Shown here: positions 34,788-35,435 of the stretch, piece by piece
Numbering within the stretch: position 1 is the stretch's first letter
How the letters are laid out: every line of letters begins with the position of its first letter
Source of the DNA: Planctomycetota bacterium
Lineage (GTDB): Bacteria; Planctomycetota; JACOTG01; JAJDCM01
Assembly (NCBI GenBank): GCA_029260825.1
Contig: JAJDCM010000417.1
Coordinates: 1 to 35,435, forward strand
Reading direction: 5' to 3'
Length of the DNA stretch: 35,435 bases
Notes under the pieces: generated by a model
Databases searched by the model: none
The model's input: the letters and a program-made list of their open reading frames with translations, nothing else
What the model was told of the DNA's origin: nothing
Program-made: the position numbers and the translations under genes

Positions 34788-35435
34788 TTACTCAACGTCA
34801 AGCACTACTGCGTTGGTAACGCTGTAGCCGGTGGAGTTCGCGGAGCCATTATCCTGAACCAAACCTTGGATCGTGAAGACTCGCTTTTGGCCAAACCCAG
34901 TCGATCGAGTCCGGCTCCAAGGTACATTTGCCGGACCCATGATTTCACTTACTCCGAGGCAAGCAAGCGGAGGGAGATTCGGGCTTCGAATACACATGAA
35001 CGGCTGAGGCGTCCTACTCACGTGGAGTGGTGTAGGGTTCGACGTGCATCCAAGAACTTGCCCCACCCCGCTCAGGGTCATCGGGCTAACCGGACCCTCC
35101 GCCCAGACCCACAGCATGTACGAGGCCGGAGAGGGACCCATGGGGGCTGGATCGAAGCTGGCCGTGATTGGCTGTCCGACGGGCACGTTGACTCGCCCCG
35201 TGTTGCCATTGAGTCGAAGGACGTCCGCAACTGACCCCATACCGGAGTTCACCGCTCCGGCTCCGCAAGGAAATCCGGCAACGTGCACAACTAGATCATC
35301 CGTATCCCCGTCTCCGTTTAGATCCATGTTTCCCTGACTGCTCTCTCTCACTCTGAAGGCAATCAGATGACCACTTTGGGTCGGTTCGACCGATACGATC
35401 TGAAGATTTGTCGTAGTACCTAAAGTTGCATTGTG
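34788..35435 (-). CDS. C-terminal part of a secreted protein with a Ca-site-like segment (runs off the window)
   Basis: Leftward gene whose 5' end lies beyond 35435; 215 codons are visible, open to the edge. The visible start reads NATLGTTTNLQIVSVEP, then SGHLIAFRVRESSQ, then DLNGDGDTDDLVVHV, a calcium-binding-loop-like DxNxDxDxxD pattern that I know from planctomycete proteins with repeated DLNGDGD-x-x-D-x-V segments. A beta-rich C-terminal domain follows, including PITASFDPAPMGPSPASYMLWVW and VFTIQGLVQDNGSANSTGYSVTNAVVLDV, the usual ending of such secreted proteins. No signal peptide can be seen because the N-terminus is missing. Function unknown; it is convergent with the S1 protease gene, with 186 bases between. 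Confidence 0.75.
   Translation of the reverse strand, partial: HNATLGTTTNLQIVSVEPTQSGHLIAFRVRESSQGNMDLNGDGDTDDLVVHVAGFPCGAGAVNSGMGSVADVLRLNGNTGRVNVPVGQPITASFDPAPMGPSPASYMLWVWAEGPVSPMTLSGVGQVLGCTSNPTPLHVSRTPQPFMCIRSPNLPPLACLGVSEIMGPANVPWSRTRSTGFGQKRVFTIQGLVQDNGSANSTGYSVTNAVVLDVE

Noticed and set aside
34653-35234. 193-codon open frame on the plus strand
   Set aside because: Overlaps the edge gene on the minus strand, which has a plausible beta-rich secreted C-terminus; this frame has no likeness to any family.

Overview
The window is a stretch of bacterial chromosome, moderately GC-rich, with 21 complete or near-complete protein genes, one gene cut by the right edge and a few fragments. No rRNA, tRNA, CRISPR array, transposase or phage gene was seen. 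Several signs point to Planctomycetota or a close relative with the same gene style: a TIGR02999-like ECF sigma factor beside a TPR-carrying Ser/Thr kinase, many large secreted proteins of unknown function, a dispersed PQQ-type propeller protein, a degenerate secreted thioredoxin fold, and an 'NGDGD' Ca-binding-like secreted protein at the right edge. The phylum is an inference; no marker gene is present.

Layout. 1-412: left edge with a decayed C-terminal fragment that looks like a deiodinase/redoxin-type protein. 413-7390: an MscS-type channel, a convergent P-loop ATPase (Sll1717-like), a large secreted Ig/cadherin-like protein and an RluA-type pseudouridine synthase. 7427-11850: a large MscK-like channel transcribed leftward and trhO (tRNA uridine hydroxylation) transcribed rightward. 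12239-19383: a secreted Cys-rich protein (paralogue A) closed by a strong terminator, then a two-TM protein with a HEAT-like middle and LolA-like C-terminus, a Ser/Thr kinase with TPRs, and the convergent ECF sigma factor. 19546-23064: an MddA-type thiol methyltransferase and a secreted S9 prolyl oligopeptidase carrying what looks like a von Hippel-Lindau beta domain. 23154-24404: paralogue B, the same length and fold as paralogue A. 24906-26911: an OmpR/HisKA two-component pair. 27016-29287: thioredoxin-like and PQQ-propeller secreted proteins. 29323-30066: a membrane-anchored LTxxQ/Spy-like protein. 30322-32779: an ABC exporter ATPase and permease. 32910-34601: an Lrp/AsnC regulator and a secreted trypsin-like protease. 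34788-35435: the C-terminal part of a secreted repeat-type protein.

How they fit together. Most of the window concerns the cell envelope: two different MscS-superfamily channels, two secreted proteases, several secreted proteins without known role, an ABC exporter and three signalling modules (kinase plus ECF sigma, two-component system, Lrp). It is not one operon. Clear co-transcription units are MscK-like > RluA, the two-TM protein > kinase, response regulator > histidine kinase (4-base overlap), thioredoxin-like > PQQ, and ABC ATPase > permease (23-base overlap).

Most noteworthy are the VHL-like beta domain inside the S9 peptidase, which keeps four of the five residues that form the hydroxyproline pocket in human pVHL at identical spacing; the equal-length Cys-rich secreted paralogue pair; and a perfect inverted repeat just before the Lrp start codon.
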